DNA from: an uncultured Pelagibacteraceae bacterium
GTDB lineage: Bacteria; Pseudomonadota; Alphaproteobacteria; Pelagibacterales; Pelagibacteraceae
Direction of reading: 5' to 3'
NCBI GenBank assembly: GCA_902570545.1
Contig: CACFYO010000001.1
Span: 1-64,000, forward strand
Length of the DNA: 64,000 nt
Under the pieces are notes generated by a model. That model saw only the letters and a program-made list of their open reading frames with translations. It searched no databases and had not been told where the DNA came from. The stretch's first letter is position 1; the number at the start of each line of letters is the position of its first letter. A program made the position numbers and the translations under genes. Below, in pieces: positions 17,090 to 27,067 of the stretch.

Positions 17090-18188
17090 AATTAAAAAAA
17101 GAAAAATTTTATTATTACCAGGGGATGGTATTGGGCCTGAGGTAATTGCTGAAGTTAAAAAAATAATTGAATGGTTTAACTCAAATAAATCATTGGATTT
17201 TGAAATTGACCAAGATTTGGTTGGAGGTTCTGCTTATGATAAACATGGAGTTCCAATAACTGATGAAGCATTTTACAAGGCGCAAGAAAGCGCTGCAGTA
17301 GTATTAGGTGCTGTTGGTGGACCAAAATGGGATAATATTGATTTTTCAAAAAAACCAGAGAGAGCTCTATTAAAATTAAGAAAAGAATTGAAATTATTTG
17401 CAAATTTGAGACCTGCAATTTGTTTTAAACAACTTGTTGATGCCTCAAGTTTAAAGCCTGAATTTGTTTCTAATTTAGATATTCTTTTTGTTAGAGAATT
17501 AACGGGCGGAATTTACTTTGGTGAACCTAGAGGGATAAAACCAATTGATAATGGTGAAAGAAAAGGAATTAATACTCATGTCTATACTACTAGTGAAATT
17601 GAGAGAGTAGCCCGTGTTGCATTTGATCTAGCCAGAAAAAGGAATAATAAAGTTACTTCCTGTGAAAAGTCGAATGTCATGGAGGCAGGTCAATTATGGA
17701 AAGAAGAAGTTCAAGCAATTCATGAAAAAGAGTATAGTGATGTAGAATTAAAACATATGCTAGCAGATAACTGTGCAATGCAGTTAGTTAGAAATCCTAA
17801 ACAATTTGATGTGATAGTAACAGATAATCTTTTTGGTGATATGCTATCGGATGAGGCTGCAATGTTGACTGGTTCTCTAGGACTTTTGCCATCCGCGTCT
17901 ATAGGAGCTAAAGACAAAAACGGTAATATGAGATCTTTATATGAGCCAGTTCATGGATCAGCACCTGATATAGCAGGTCAAGGTATTGCTAATCCAATTG
18001 CAACAATACTGAGCTTTGCAATGGCTTTAAGATATTCTTTAGACCTAGATAAAGAGGCAGATAGTTTAGAAAAAGCCGTTCAAGATGTGCTTGATGAGGG
18101 TCTTAGAACTAAAGACATTATTTCTAAGGGAATGAAAGAAGTATCAACATCAGTGATGGGAGATGCGATAATTTCAAAATTGCAATAA
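17082..18188 (+). CDS. leuB: 3-isopropylmalate dehydrogenase
   Basis: NAD-dependent oxidative decarboxylation of 3-isopropylmalate to 2-oxoisocaproate in leucine synthesis. Signatures are [11 protein letters not shown] near the N-terminus, [35 protein letters not shown] (metal/substrate region) and [19 protein letters not shown]. Length 368 is typical. The start overlaps leuD by 8 bp, and dmdC follows after 26 bp, so the DMSP genes may share part of the transcript. Confidence 0.97.
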   Translation: MIKIKKRKILLLPGDGIGPEVIAEVKKIIEWFNSNKSLDFEIDQDLVGGSAYDKHGVPITDEAFYKAQESAAVVLGAVGGPKWDNIDFSKKPERALLKLRKELKLFANLRPAICFKQLVDASSLKPEFVSNLDILFVRELTGGIYFGEPRGIKPIDNGERKGINTHVYTTSEIERVARVAFDLARKRNNKVTSCEKSNVMEAGQLWKEEVQAIHEKEYSDVELKHMLADNCAMQLVRNPKQFDVIVTDNLFGDMLSDEAAMLTGSLGLLPSASIGAKDKNGNMRSLYEPVHGSAPDIAGQGIANPIATILSFAMALRYSLDLDKEADSLEKAVQDVLDEGLRTKDIISKGMKEVSTSVMGDAIISKLQ

Positions 18189-18214
18189 TTAAACATTTAT
18201 TCTAAAGTATATCT

Positions 18215-19978
18215 ATGCCAACTTATAATGCACCTGTAGATGATATGATGTTTCTCTTTGATAAATTGAGGAACAATAAAAAATATAATGAAATTGAAAA
18301 ATATAAAGAAGTAAATACAGAATTAGTTAAAGATATTTTAGACGAAGCAGCAAAAATTACTCAAAACTTAATCTTACCTCTTGCAAAAAGTGGAGATGAA
18401 ACGCCAGCTGTTTTAGAAAATGGTGTGGTTAGAACACCTCCAGGATATAAGGAAGCTTATCAAAAATTTATAGAAGATGGATGGATTTCTTTATCCTGCG
18501 ATCCGAAATATGGTGGTCAAGGAATGCCTAAAACAGTGAGTACTTTTTTTGACGAAATGTTATCATCTGCAAGTTTATCTTTTAAACTTTACAGTGAATT
18601 AACCATTGGAGCATATAACTGTTTGTTAAGGCACGCTGATGATGAAATAAAAAATACTTATTTACCTAAAATGGTTGAGGGTAAATGGAGCGGCACAATG
18701 TGTTTAACAGAACCAGTATGTGGAACAGACTTAGGTCTTTTAAAAACTAAAGCAGTAGATCAAAATGATGGAACTTACAAAATTAGTGGTCAAAAAATTT
18801 TTATTACTTCTGGCGACCAAGATTTAACAGAAAATATCATTCATTTAGTATTAGCTCGATCAACAGACTCACCAGCAGGAACAAAAGGTATCAGTTTATT
18901 TTTAGTTCCAAAATTTGTTTTAAATAAAGATGGATCAGTTGGGCCAAGAAACGGAGTTTCAACAGGTTCAATAGAAAATAAAATGGGTATTAAAGGATCT
19001 GCAACTTGCGTGTTAAATTTTGAAGATGCTGTTGGTTATATGATTGGACCTAAAAACAAAGGCCTTAACTCTATGTTCACAATGATGAATTTGGAGAGAA
19101 TTATAGTTGGAATTCAAGGTCTAGGCATTTCTGAAATCGCATACCAAAATTCCCTTACTTACGCTAAAGAAAGAAAACAAGGTAAGGCATTTAATTCAAA
19201 ATCAAATAATGGTGCAGATTTTATTATTGATCACGTTGATATTAGACGGTCACTATTGAGTATGAAATCTATGATAGAGGGACAAAGAGCCTTAAGTTTC
19301 TGGCTATCTCAACAAATTGAAGTTAGCTTAAATCATTCTGATGAAAAAATAAAACAAGAAGCCTCAGATCTTGTTTCATTAATGACACCAGTTGTTAAAT
19401 CGCTTTTCACAGATAATGCAATGGAGATAACAAGTGAAGCAATGCAAATTCATGGAGGATACGGATTTACGAAAGATCAAGGTATTGAACAATTCTACAG
19501 AGACAATAGAATTACACCTATTTATGAGGGAACAAATTCAGTTCAGGCTGCTGACTTAGTTTTCAGAAAATTAATCAATAAAAACGGTGATATTATTGAA
19601 AACTATCTAAACTTGGTTAAAGACGAGATTAAAATTACTGACAAAAAAGCCGAACCTTTTGTAAAACAACTTAACTATCATATTGATATTTTATCAAAAT
19701 TTACTAATTGGATGAAGGAAAAGATAAAAAATTCTCCAGAAGATGCAAGTGGAGCATGTAATGACTATTTAAAAGTTCTAGGTTTAGTTGCAACTGGGCA
19801 TGCTTGGTTAAAAGTTCTAGAAGTTTCCTTCAAAGAATATGAGAGTAATAAAGATTTTTATGAGGACAAAATCCAAACTGCCAACTTTTTCTTTAATAGA
19901 GTGCTTCCAAGGATAGAAAGTAGTTATATTACTGCAACAACTGGAAGTAATTATATTATGAATTACAAATTTAATTAG
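18215..19978 (+). CDS. dmdC: 3-methylmercaptopropionyl-CoA dehydrogenase (DmdC-type acyl-CoA dehydrogenase)
   Basis: FAD-dependent acyl-CoA dehydrogenase that oxidises 3-methylmercaptopropionyl-CoA to methylthioacryloyl-CoA, the third step of the DMSP demethylation pathway. At 587 residues it is the long type with an extra C-terminal domain. Signatures: MCLTEPVCGTDLGLLKTKA (162-180), QIHGGYGFTKDQGIEQFYRD (411-430) and the catalytic Glu438 in PIYEGTNSVQA. It is followed after one base by the MMPA-CoA ligase-like dmdB and then by dmdA. Without that context it could only be called a long-chain-type acyl-CoA dehydrogenase; the neighbours make DmdC very likely. Confidence 0.88.
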   Translation: MPTYNAPVDDMMFLFDKLRNNKKYNEIEKYKEVNTELVKDILDEAAKITQNLILPLAKSGDETPAVLENGVVRTPPGYKEAYQKFIEDGWISLSCDPKYGGQGMPKTVSTFFDEMLSSASLSFKLYSELTIGAYNCLLRHADDEIKNTYLPKMVEGKWSGTMCLTEPVCGTDLGLLKTKAVDQNDGTYKISGQKIFITSGDQDLTENIIHLVLARSTDSPAGTKGISLFLVPKFVLNKDGSVGPRNGVSTGSIENKMGIKGSATCVLNFEDAVGYMIGPKNKGLNSMFTMMNLERIIVGIQGLGISEIAYQNSLTYAKERKQGKAFNSKSNNGADFIIDHVDIRRSLLSMKSMIEGQRALSFWLSQQIEVSLNHSDEKIKQEASDLVSLMTPVVKSLFTDNAMEITSEAMQIHGGYGFTKDQGIEQFYRDNRITPIYEGTNSVQAADLVFRKLINKNGDIIENYLNLVKDEIKITDKKAEPFVKQLNYHIDILSKFTNWMKEKIKNSPEDASGACNDYLKVLGLVATGHAWLKVLEVSFKEYESNKDFYEDKIQTANFFFNRVLPRIESSYITATTGSNYIMNYKFN

Positions 19979-19979
19979 A

Positions 19980-21608
19980 ATGAACCCTTATGAAACAAAT
20001 TTGGATAAAAACGAAGCCAATTATGTTCCATTAACCCCTTTATCATTTCTAGAAAGAGCAAAAGATATTTATCCAAACTACGAAGCAGTAGTTTATGAAA
20101 GTAGGAAATATACTTGGAGTGAAGTTTACAAAAGATGTATTAAGTTTGCTAGTGCATTAGATAAATTGGGAATTAAAACAGGCGATACGGTATCTGTTTT
20201 AGCTTTTAACACACCTGAAATATTCGAAGCGCATTATTCCATTCCTATGGTTGGAGCAGTTATAAATGCTATTAATACAAGACTAGACTCAAAAACAATT
20301 AGTTATATTTTAAATCACAGTGAAGCTAAGGTGCTAATTGTAGATAGACAATTTCATGACGTAGTAAAAAAAGCTTTAGAAGAAGTTAATTCAAAAATTA
20401 CTATAATTGATATAGATGATAAAGATGCAAAGCTATCTGATTCAAAAAATATTGGATCTTTGGAATATGAGGAGTTTTTAAATTCTGGAGACGAAAATTT
20501 TAAATGGAAAATGCCAAAAGATGAGTGGCAAGCTATAGCATTAGGTTATACTTCTGGGACAACTGGTAATCCAAAAGGAGTTGTTTATCATCATAGAGGA
20601 TCATATTTAATGGCAACTGGAAGTGCAGTTGCATGGAATATGCCTAATCAGTTAAATTTTTTATACACAGTGCCAATGTTTCATTGTAATGGTTGGTGTT
20701 ATCCTTGGACAATGTCAATGATTCATGGTCGAGTTATTTGTCTGAGAAATATTGATGTAAAAAAGATATTTGAATTAATTGATAAATATGAAGTTACTCA
20801 TTTTGGTGGAGCACCAATAGTTTTAAACATGTTAGCTAATGCACCTGAGGATCAGCAAAAGGAATTAAAAAGAAAGGTATATGTATTAACAGCAGGAGCT
20901 CCTCCTCCTAGTATAATTTTTGAAAAAATGCAAAAGTTAGGCTTTGAAGTAATGCATGTATATGGTCTTACGGAAACCTATGGTCACATTTTGCAGTGTG
21001 CATGGAATCAAGAATGGGATGAATTAGATCAAAATAACCAAAACGAAATAAGAGCAAGACAAGGTGTAAGGTATCCGAATACAGAAGGCGTTATTGTGAT
21101 GGACCCTGAAACCATGAAGCCCGTGCCTCATGATGGAAAAACAATGGGTGAAATAATGATTAGAGGAAATGTTGTAATGAAAGGTTATTTTAAAGACAAA
21201 GAAGCTACAGAAAAATCAATGGATGGAGGATGGTTTCATTCTGGTGACTTAGCTGTAACTCATCCAAGTGGATACATAAAAATACAAGACCGATCAAAAG
21301 ATATTATAATTTCAGGAGGAGAAAATATTTCATCTATCGAAATCGAAAATACGATTTCAAAACATCCTGCTGTATCACTGGCAGCTGTTGTAGCGAAACC
21401 AGATGAAAAATGGGGTGAAACACCTTGTGCTTTTGTTGAATTAATAGAAGGAAAATCAAGTTCAGAGGAAGAAATTATTAAATTTTGTCGAGAAACTCTT
21501 GCTGGATTTAAACTTCCTAAGAAGGTTGTGTTTACTCCACTACCAAAGACATCCACTGGAAAGATTCAAAAGTTTGAACTGAGAAAACAAGCTAAGGAAT
21601 TAAACTAA
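19980..21608 (+). CDS. dmdB: 3-methylmercaptopropionate-CoA ligase (DmdB-type)
   Basis: ANL-family ligase, 542 residues, that activates 3-methylmercaptopropionate (MMPA) with ATP and CoA, the second step of DMSP demethylation. Motifs: GYTSGTTGNPKGVVYHHRG (about 189-207), MFHCNGWCYPW, HVYGLTETYG, GWFHSGDLAVTHPSGYIKI, DRSKDIIISGGENISSIEIE and the catalytic Lys in PKTSTGKIQKFELR. FHCNGWCYPW and DRSKDIIISGGENISS are shared by DmdB and related medium-chain ligases, so substrate assignment rests on its place between dmdC and dmdA. Confidence 0.87.
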   Translation: MNPYETNLDKNEANYVPLTPLSFLERAKDIYPNYEAVVYESRKYTWSEVYKRCIKFASALDKLGIKTGDTVSVLAFNTPEIFEAHYSIPMVGAVINAINTRLDSKTISYILNHSEAKVLIVDRQFHDVVKKALEEVNSKITIIDIDDKDAKLSDSKNIGSLEYEEFLNSGDENFKWKMPKDEWQAIALGYTSGTTGNPKGVVYHHRGSYLMATGSAVAWNMPNQLNFLYTVPMFHCNGWCYPWTMSMIHGRVICLRNIDVKKIFELIDKYEVTHFGGAPIVLNMLANAPEDQQKELKRKVYVLTAGAPPPSIIFEKMQKLGFEVMHVYGLTETYGHILQCAWNQEWDELDQNNQNEIRARQGVRYPNTEGVIVMDPETMKPVPHDGKTMGEIMIRGNVVMKGYFKDKEATEKSMDGGWFHSGDLAVTHPSGYIKIQDRSKDIIISGGENISSIEIENTISKHPAVSLAAVVAKPDEKWGETPCAFVELIEGKSSSEEEIIKFCRETLAGFKLPKKVVFTPLPKTSTGKIQKFELRKQAKELN

Positions 21609-21659
21609 TATAGTTTCTTTACAAAAATCAAATAAGATGGCAGTAATGCTCAAAAAAAA

Positions 21660-22769
21660 ATGAAAACTTTTTTAATAGCAAAATCAAGAAGGCTTAGAGG
21701 TACACCGTACACCTCTAGAATTGAAAAACAAGGTGTAACTGCTTATACTATATATAATCATATGTTGCTGCCAGCAGCATTTGGTTCTGTAGTAGATGCT
21801 TATCATCACTTGAAAGAGCATGTTCAGATTTGGGATGTTGCTGCTGAAAGACAAGTTGAAATTTCTGGTAAAGACTCAGCAAAATTGGTTCAATTGATGA
21901 CTTGTAGAGATTTATCAAAATCCAAAGATGGAAGATGTTATTACTGCCCAATCATTGATGACAATGCAGGTTTGATTAATGATCCTGTGGTTCTAAGATT
22001 AAATGAAAATAGGTGGTGGGTCTCTTTAGCTGACTCAGATGTAATTCTATTTGCCAAAGGATTAGCGATTGGAAACAAATTTGATGTAAAAATTTCTGAA
22101 CCTGATATTGATATAATGGCAGTTCAAGGACCAAAATCATTTCAATTAATGGAAAAAGTTTTTGGAGAAAAAATTGTAAATTTAAAATTTTTTGGTTTTG
22201 ATTATTTTGAATTTGGTGGAGACAAACACCTTATTGCAAAGTCTGGATGGTCTAAACAAGGTGGCTATGAAATTTATATGGAACACAACGAGTCAGGTTT
22301 AAAACTATACGATCATCTTTTTGAAATTGGAAAGGAATTCAATATTAGACCAGGTGGACCAAACCTTATCGAACGTATTGAGAGTGGTTTACTTTCCCAT
22401 GGTAACGATATGGACAATGGAGATAATCCATATGAGTGTGGTTTTGATAAGTATGTAAATATAGATAGTGATGTTGATTTCTTAGGTAAAGAAAAACTAA
22501 AAAAAATTAAAGCTGAAGGAATTAAAAAAAAACTTATGGGAGTAAAAATTGATGCCAAGGAAATAAGTGTTAATGGCTCAATGGATCTAGTAGATGAAGA
22601 TAATAATGTAATTGGAGAATTAAGATCTGGTTGTTACAATCCAACTTTTAAACAAGTCATTGGGATTGCAATGATTAACAAACCGCACTTTGAGACTTCG
22701 AAATTCTTTAAAATCAATATAAATGGCTCTGATTTTGATGGAAAAGTTTGTGATTTACCTTTCATTTAG
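21660..22769 (+). CDS. dmdA: Dimethylsulfoniopropionate demethylase DmdA
   Basis: Tetrahydrofolate-dependent enzyme that moves one methyl group from DMSP to THF, leaving 3-methylmercaptopropionate. It belongs to the GcvT/aminomethyltransferase fold; 369 residues is normal. I recognise the Pelagibacter-type DmdA sequence: [64 protein letters not shown] [27 protein letters not shown] and the C-terminal KVCDLPFI. The ATG has no Shine-Dalgarno, only an A-run (AAAAAAAAAATG). A 51-bp gap separates it from dmdB; no convincing promoter is visible there. Confidence 0.95.
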   Translation: MKTFLIAKSRRLRGTPYTSRIEKQGVTAYTIYNHMLLPAAFGSVVDAYHHLKEHVQIWDVAAERQVEISGKDSAKLVQLMTCRDLSKSKDGRCYYCPIIDDNAGLINDPVVLRLNENRWWVSLADSDVILFAKGLAIGNKFDVKISEPDIDIMAVQGPKSFQLMEKVFGEKIVNLKFFGFDYFEFGGDKHLIAKSGWSKQGGYEIYMEHNESGLKLYDHLFEIGKEFNIRPGGPNLIERIESGLLSHGNDMDNGDNPYECGFDKYVNIDSDVDFLGKEKLKKIKAEGIKKKLMGVKIDAKEISVNGSMDLVDEDNNVIGELRSGCYNPTFKQVIGIAMINKPHFETSKFFKININGSDFDGKVCDLPFI

Positions 22770-22788
22770 TATAAAACTTTAAAATATC

Positions 22789-23799
22789 ATGAATATAGCA
22801 ATAGTAGGAGCGACAGGAAACGTAGGTCGAAAATTAATAGAAGTTTTGGAAAAAAAAAACTTTCCAATAACAGAGGCGTACTTAGTTGCGTCTCCAAATA
22901 GTGAAGGAAAAAAAATTAATTTTTTAGGAAAAGAGCATACTGTTAGTAATTTAGAACAATTTGATTTCTCAAAAGTAAAAATTGCTTTTTTTGCAGCTGG
23001 TTCTTCAATTGCTGAAAAATGGGCACCGATCGCAGCAGAAAAAACAATTGTAATAGATAATTCAAAATTCTTTAGAAAAGATCCAGAAATTCCTTTGATT
23101 GTTCCAGAGGTAAATTCCAAAGAATTACCTAAATTTAAAAATAAGAATATTATAGCAAATGCCAATTGTTCAGTAATACCAATAGTTGTAGCTCTCAAAC
23201 CATTACATGATTTGTATAATGTAAAAAGAATAGTTGCATCAACTTATCAATCTGTATCAGGAGCAGGTAAGGCAGGAATGGATGAACTTATATCCCAAAC
23301 TAAAGAAGTCTTGGAAAAAAAAGATGTTGAGTCAAAAAATTTTACTAAGCAAATTGCTTTTAATGCTATACCACATATTGATAGTTTTCTTGAAAATGGA
23401 AGCACAAAAGAAGAGCAAAAAAATCATGATGAAGTAAAAAAAATTTTAGATAGTAAAATTAATATAACATCTACTTGTGTAAGAATCCCTGTTCTTGTTT
23501 CTCACTCCATAAGTGTGAATGTTGAATTTAACAAAAAACATGACTTGGAAGAAATAAGAAATGTCTTATCATCATCACCAGGATGCAAGGTAGTCGATGA
23601 GCAAAAAGATGGAGGATACATTACGCCTGTTGAAGCTGAAGACAAATTTGAAACATTCATATCAAGAATTCGTGAGGACTCTTCTCAACCAAATTCAATT
23701 AATTTGTGGGTTGTGTCTGATAACTTATTAAAAGGTGCTGCACTTAATGCAGTTGAAATTGCTGAGGCTTTAGTAGAAAAAGATTTTTATGGAAAATAA
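22789..23799 (+). CDS. asd: Aspartate-semialdehyde dehydrogenase
   Basis: Reduces aspartyl phosphate to aspartate semialdehyde, the branch point to lysine/DAP, threonine and methionine. Signatures are the N-terminal NADP motif GATGNVGRKL (7-16), the catalytic Cys127 in NANCSVIPIV, and RIPVLVSHSISVNVEF. Length 336 is typical. The 3' end overlaps sdhC by 11 bp. It links functionally to dapF, metX and the proline/lysine genes elsewhere in the window, though not by operon. Confidence 0.96.
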   Translation: MNIAIVGATGNVGRKLIEVLEKKNFPITEAYLVASPNSEGKKINFLGKEHTVSNLEQFDFSKVKIAFFAAGSSIAEKWAPIAAEKTIVIDNSKFFRKDPEIPLIVPEVNSKELPKFKNKNIIANANCSVIPIVVALKPLHDLYNVKRIVASTYQSVSGAGKAGMDELISQTKEVLEKKDVESKNFTKQIAFNAIPHIDSFLENGSTKEEQKNHDEVKKILDSKINITSTCVRIPVLVSHSISVNVEFNKKHDLEEIRNVLSSSPGCKVVDEQKDGGYITPVEAEDKFETFISRIREDSSQPNSINLWVVSDNLLKGAALNAVEIAEALVEKDFYGK

Positions 23800-24172
23800 A
23801 AATCCAATATCGCCACATATACAAATTTATAGTTGGCACATTTCCTCACTGGTTTCAATTTCACACAGAATAACTGGTATAATAAACTTTTTCACTATAA
23901 CTTTAATAGGTATATGGATAGCTTCTTTATTATTGGGTGAACAGAGTTATCAGAATATTAATTTGTTCTTATCATCTTTTTTAGGCAAATTTTTTTGTCT
24001 TGGAATTATTTGGTCTTTTTCATTTCAAATGCTTAGTGAAATAAGACATTTGTTTATGGATTTAGGTTATGGTTTTGAGCAAAAAACTACAAAGATAACA
24101 GGATTAATTGTGCTAATCGGATCATTTCCACTTACTGTAATAATCTATATTATTGGAAGAGTTTTAATTTAA
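23789..24172 (+). CDS. sdhC: Succinate dehydrogenase cytochrome b556 subunit
   Basis: Membrane anchor that binds heme b and ubiquinone in complex II. The 127-residue protein has three hydrophobic segments, the quinone-site motif SISHRITGIINF (23-34) and the heme ligand His87 in EIRHLFMDLGYG. It overlaps asd by 11 bp at the start and sdhD by one base at the end. Confidence 0.95.
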   Translation: MENKNPISPHIQIYSWHISSLVSISHRITGIINFFTITLIGIWIASLLLGEQSYQNINLFLSSFLGKFFCLGIIWSFSFQMLSEIRHLFMDLGYGFEQKTTKITGLIVLIGSFPLTVIIYIIGRVLI

Positions 24173-24495
24173 TGGGATCAGTTACAAAAAAATGGTTATT
24201 CTTAAAAGTAAGTTCAGCAATATTAGTGCCATTAATGCTATGGGTTGCGATTAATCTAGCTTCTATTTACGATAAAGGCTTTGAACAGGTATTACTGTTT
24301 GTGTCTTCTCAACCTTCAAAGTTTTTGTTAAGTCTTTTTTTGATTTTTGCATATTTTTTCTCTGCACTAAGTATTAGCGAGGTTTTTGAGGACTATATCG
24401 AAGATCAAAAAATCAAAAATGCCGCAAATAAATCTTTAAATATCTTTGCTATAGTATTTCCATTATTAATCATTATCTTAATATTTAGTTTATAA
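24172..24495 (+). CDS. sdhD: Succinate dehydrogenase membrane anchor subunit
   Basis: Second hydrophobic anchor of complex II, 107 residues with three membrane segments. It is poorly conserved, as is usual for SdhD; the assignment rests on size, topology and position between sdhC and sdhA. No obvious heme-binding His is seen in the second segment (it reads [20 protein letters not shown]); the typical SdhD Tyr/Asp pair may correspond to EDYIED at about 84-89. Confidence 0.88.
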   Translation: MGSVTKKWLFLKVSSAILVPLMLWVAINLASIYDKGFEQVLLFVSSQPSKFLLSLFLIFAYFFSALSISEVFEDYIEDQKIKNAANKSLNIFAIVFPLLIIILIFSL

Positions 24496-24497
24496 TT

Positions 24498-26273
24498 ATG
24501 AGTGCATACAAAATTATTGATCATGAATATGATGTTGTTGTTCTAGGTGCAGGTGGTTCTGGGCTAAGAGCAGCTGTAGGATTAAGTGAAGCTGGATTAA
24601 AAACTGCATGTGTCTCTAAAGTGTTCCCAACCAGAAGCCACACCTCCGCAGCACAAGGTGGTATTTCAGCAGCACTTGGAAATATGGGTGAAGATGATTG
24701 GAGATGGCATATGTACGACACTGTTAAAGGTGCTGATTGGTTAGGAGACCAGGACTCTATAGAATATTTATGTAAGGAAGCACCAGCTGCTGTTCTAGAA
24801 TTAGAAAAGTATGGAGTTCCATTTAGCAGAACAGATGATGGCAAAATTTATCAAAGACCTTTTGGTGGCATGACAAAAAACTATGGAAATGAGACTGTAC
24901 AAAGAACTTGTGCGGCAGCAGATAGAACTGGACATGCAATACTTCACACATTGTATGGACAAGCTTTAAAGCATAACACTGAATTTTTTATAGAGTACTT
25001 TGCATTAGATTTAATTATGAAAGATGGATCATGCAAAGGTATAATTGCTTGGAACCTGAACGATGGAACAATTCACAGATTTAAGTCCCACACAACAATT
25101 ATAGCAACAGGTGGTTATGGAAAAGTGTATTATTCAGCGACTTCAGCTCATACGTGCACTGGAGATGGAAATGCTATGGCTTTAAGAGCTGGATTACCAT
25201 TACAAGATATGGAATTTGTACAATTTCATCCAACAGGTATTTATGGTCATGGAACATTAATTTCAGAGGGTGTAAGAGGAGAAGGTGGTTATCTAGTAAA
25301 TTCAAAAGGAGAAAGATTTATGGAGCGTTATGCTCCTAAAGCAAAAGATTTAGCATCTAGAGATGTCGTGAGTAGATCAATTGCAGTAGAAATTAACGAA
25401 GGCAGAGGTATAGGAAAAGAACAAGATCACGTTCACCTTCATATTGATCATTTGGACCCAAAAGTTATAGATGAGAGGCTTCCAGGAATATCAGAAGCAT
25501 CTAAATTATTTGCAAACGTTGATGTAACCAAGGAGCCTATACCGGTAGTACCTACAGTGCATTATAATATGGGTGGAATACCAACAAATTATAAAGCAGA
25601 GGTTCTTACAATAAATGGATCTGAAAAAACTGTACCCGGGTTAATGGCTATTGGCGAAGCAGCATGTGTTTCTGTTCACGGTGCAAATAGATTAGGTTCA
25701 AATTCATTAATAGATTTAGTAGTTTTTGGAAGAGCTGCAGCGAAAAGAGCAGCAGAGTTAGTAAAACCTGGAATGAAGCATGACGAAATTGATAAAAATG
25801 AAACAGATAGATGTTTAGATCGATTTGATAAATTAAGAAACTCAAAAGGTTCAAATCCAACATCTGAACTAAGACTTTCAATGCAAAAGACAATGCAATC
25901 AAAGTGTGCTGTATTTAGAACTGAGAAAACATTAAAAGAAGGCGTTGATGAAATTAGAGGACCTTATGATGGAATGGACTCTCTTTCTGTAAAAGATAAA
26001 TCATTAATATTCAACACAGATTTAGTTGAAACTCTAGAATTTGATAACTTAATAAGACAAGCAATAACTACAATGGATTCTGCGTATCATAGAAAAGAAA
26101 GCAGAGGAGCCCATGCAAGAGAAGATTTTCCAAAGAGAGACGATGAGAACTATATGCAACATACTCTGTCTTGGTGTAATGGTTCAAAAACCAAAATTAA
26201 TTATAGACCTGTTCATAGATCAACACTTACAAATGATGTACAATATTTTCCTCCACAGGAAAGAGTATATTAA
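24498..26273 (+). CDS. sdhA: Succinate dehydrogenase flavoprotein subunit
   Basis: Catalytic subunit that oxidises succinate to fumarate. Signatures are [10 protein letters not shown] (FAD fold), the covalent flavin site His48 in [36 protein letters not shown] (substrate site) and [21 protein letters not shown]. Length 591 is typical. It overlaps sdhB by one base. Confidence 0.98.
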   Translation: MSAYKIIDHEYDVVVLGAGGSGLRAAVGLSEAGLKTACVSKVFPTRSHTSAAQGGISAALGNMGEDDWRWHMYDTVKGADWLGDQDSIEYLCKEAPAAVLELEKYGVPFSRTDDGKIYQRPFGGMTKNYGNETVQRTCAAADRTGHAILHTLYGQALKHNTEFFIEYFALDLIMKDGSCKGIIAWNLNDGTIHRFKSHTTIIATGGYGKVYYSATSAHTCTGDGNAMALRAGLPLQDMEFVQFHPTGIYGHGTLISEGVRGEGGYLVNSKGERFMERYAPKAKDLASRDVVSRSIAVEINEGRGIGKEQDHVHLHIDHLDPKVIDERLPGISEASKLFANVDVTKEPIPVVPTVHYNMGGIPTNYKAEVLTINGSEKTVPGLMAIGEAACVSVHGANRLGSNSLIDLVVFGRAAAKRAAELVKPGMKHDEIDKNETDRCLDRFDKLRNSKGSNPTSELRLSMQKTMQSKCAVFRTEKTLKEGVDEIRGPYDGMDSLSVKDKSLIFNTDLVETLEFDNLIRQAITTMDSAYHRKESRGAHAREDFPKRDDENYMQHTLSWCNGSKTKINYRPVHRSTLTNDVQYFPPQERVY

Positions 26274-27043
26274 TGGTTCAATTAAATTTACCTAAAAACT
26301 CAAAGTTAGAAAAAGGTCAATACTACAAAGATAAAACAGGTTCAAAAAATATTAGAAAAGTAAATGTTTATAGATGGGATCCATCTACAAATGAAAATCC
26401 AAGACTTGATACCTATGAAGTTGATATGGATAATTGTTCATCTAAAGTGCTTGATGTTTTAAACAAAATTAAAAATGAAATAGATCCGTCTATTGCTTAT
26501 AGAAGATCTTGCGCTCATGGAGTATGTGGGTCATGTGCAATGAATATGAATGGAAAGAATGGTCTAGCGTGTACCAAATCTCATTCTGAATTAAATGGAG
26601 ACATCGATATTTATCCATTACCACATTTAAAAGTTTTGAAAGATTTAATTGGAGACTTAAGCACTCTTTATAAACAATACGAGTCCGTTGAACCTTGGTT
26701 AAAAACCTCAAAAGTAAATGATAAAGAAAATATTCAATCTAAAGATGACAGAGCAAAATTAGATGGATTGTATGAATGTATAATGTGTGCATGTTGTTCA
26801 ACGTCTTGCCCGAGTTATTGGTGGAACGGAGAAAAGTATTTAGGTCCAGCTGTTTTACTTCAGGCTTATAGATGGATAATTGATAGTAGAGATGAAGATA
26901 GAAAAGAAAGACTTAAAAAAGTTGCTGATGAACTTAAACTTTATAGATGTCATACTATCTTGAATTGTACAAATGCTTGTCCCAAGGGCTTAAATCCTGC
27001 AAAAGCTATTGCAGAGATAAAGAAAATGCTTGCAACAGCTTGA
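26273..27043 (+). CDS. sdhB: Succinate dehydrogenase iron-sulfur subunit
   Basis: Carries electrons from SdhA to ubiquinone. All three cluster motifs are present: [2Fe-2S] in [15 protein letters not shown] with a later Cys in GLACTK (about residues 79-101), [4Fe-4S] in [12 protein letters not shown] (about 169-180) and [3Fe-4S] in [14 protein letters not shown] (about 226-239). Length 256 is typical. It ends the sdhCDAB unit; mmsA follows after 24 bp. Confidence 0.98.
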   Translation: MVQLNLPKNSKLEKGQYYKDKTGSKNIRKVNVYRWDPSTNENPRLDTYEVDMDNCSSKVLDVLNKIKNEIDPSIAYRRSCAHGVCGSCAMNMNGKNGLACTKSHSELNGDIDIYPLPHLKVLKDLIGDLSTLYKQYESVEPWLKTSKVNDKENIQSKDDRAKLDGLYECIMCACCSTSCPSYWWNGEKYLGPAVLLQAYRWIIDSRDEDRKERLKKVADELKLYRCHTILNCTNACPKGLNPAKAIAEIKKMLATA

Positions 27044-27067
27044 TTACTTAATTAAATAATTTTAATC

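Noticed and set aside
22779..23198. 139-codon minus-strand open frame opposite asd
   Set aside because: Antisense to a clear asd gene; its codons mirror asd and no family signature is present.
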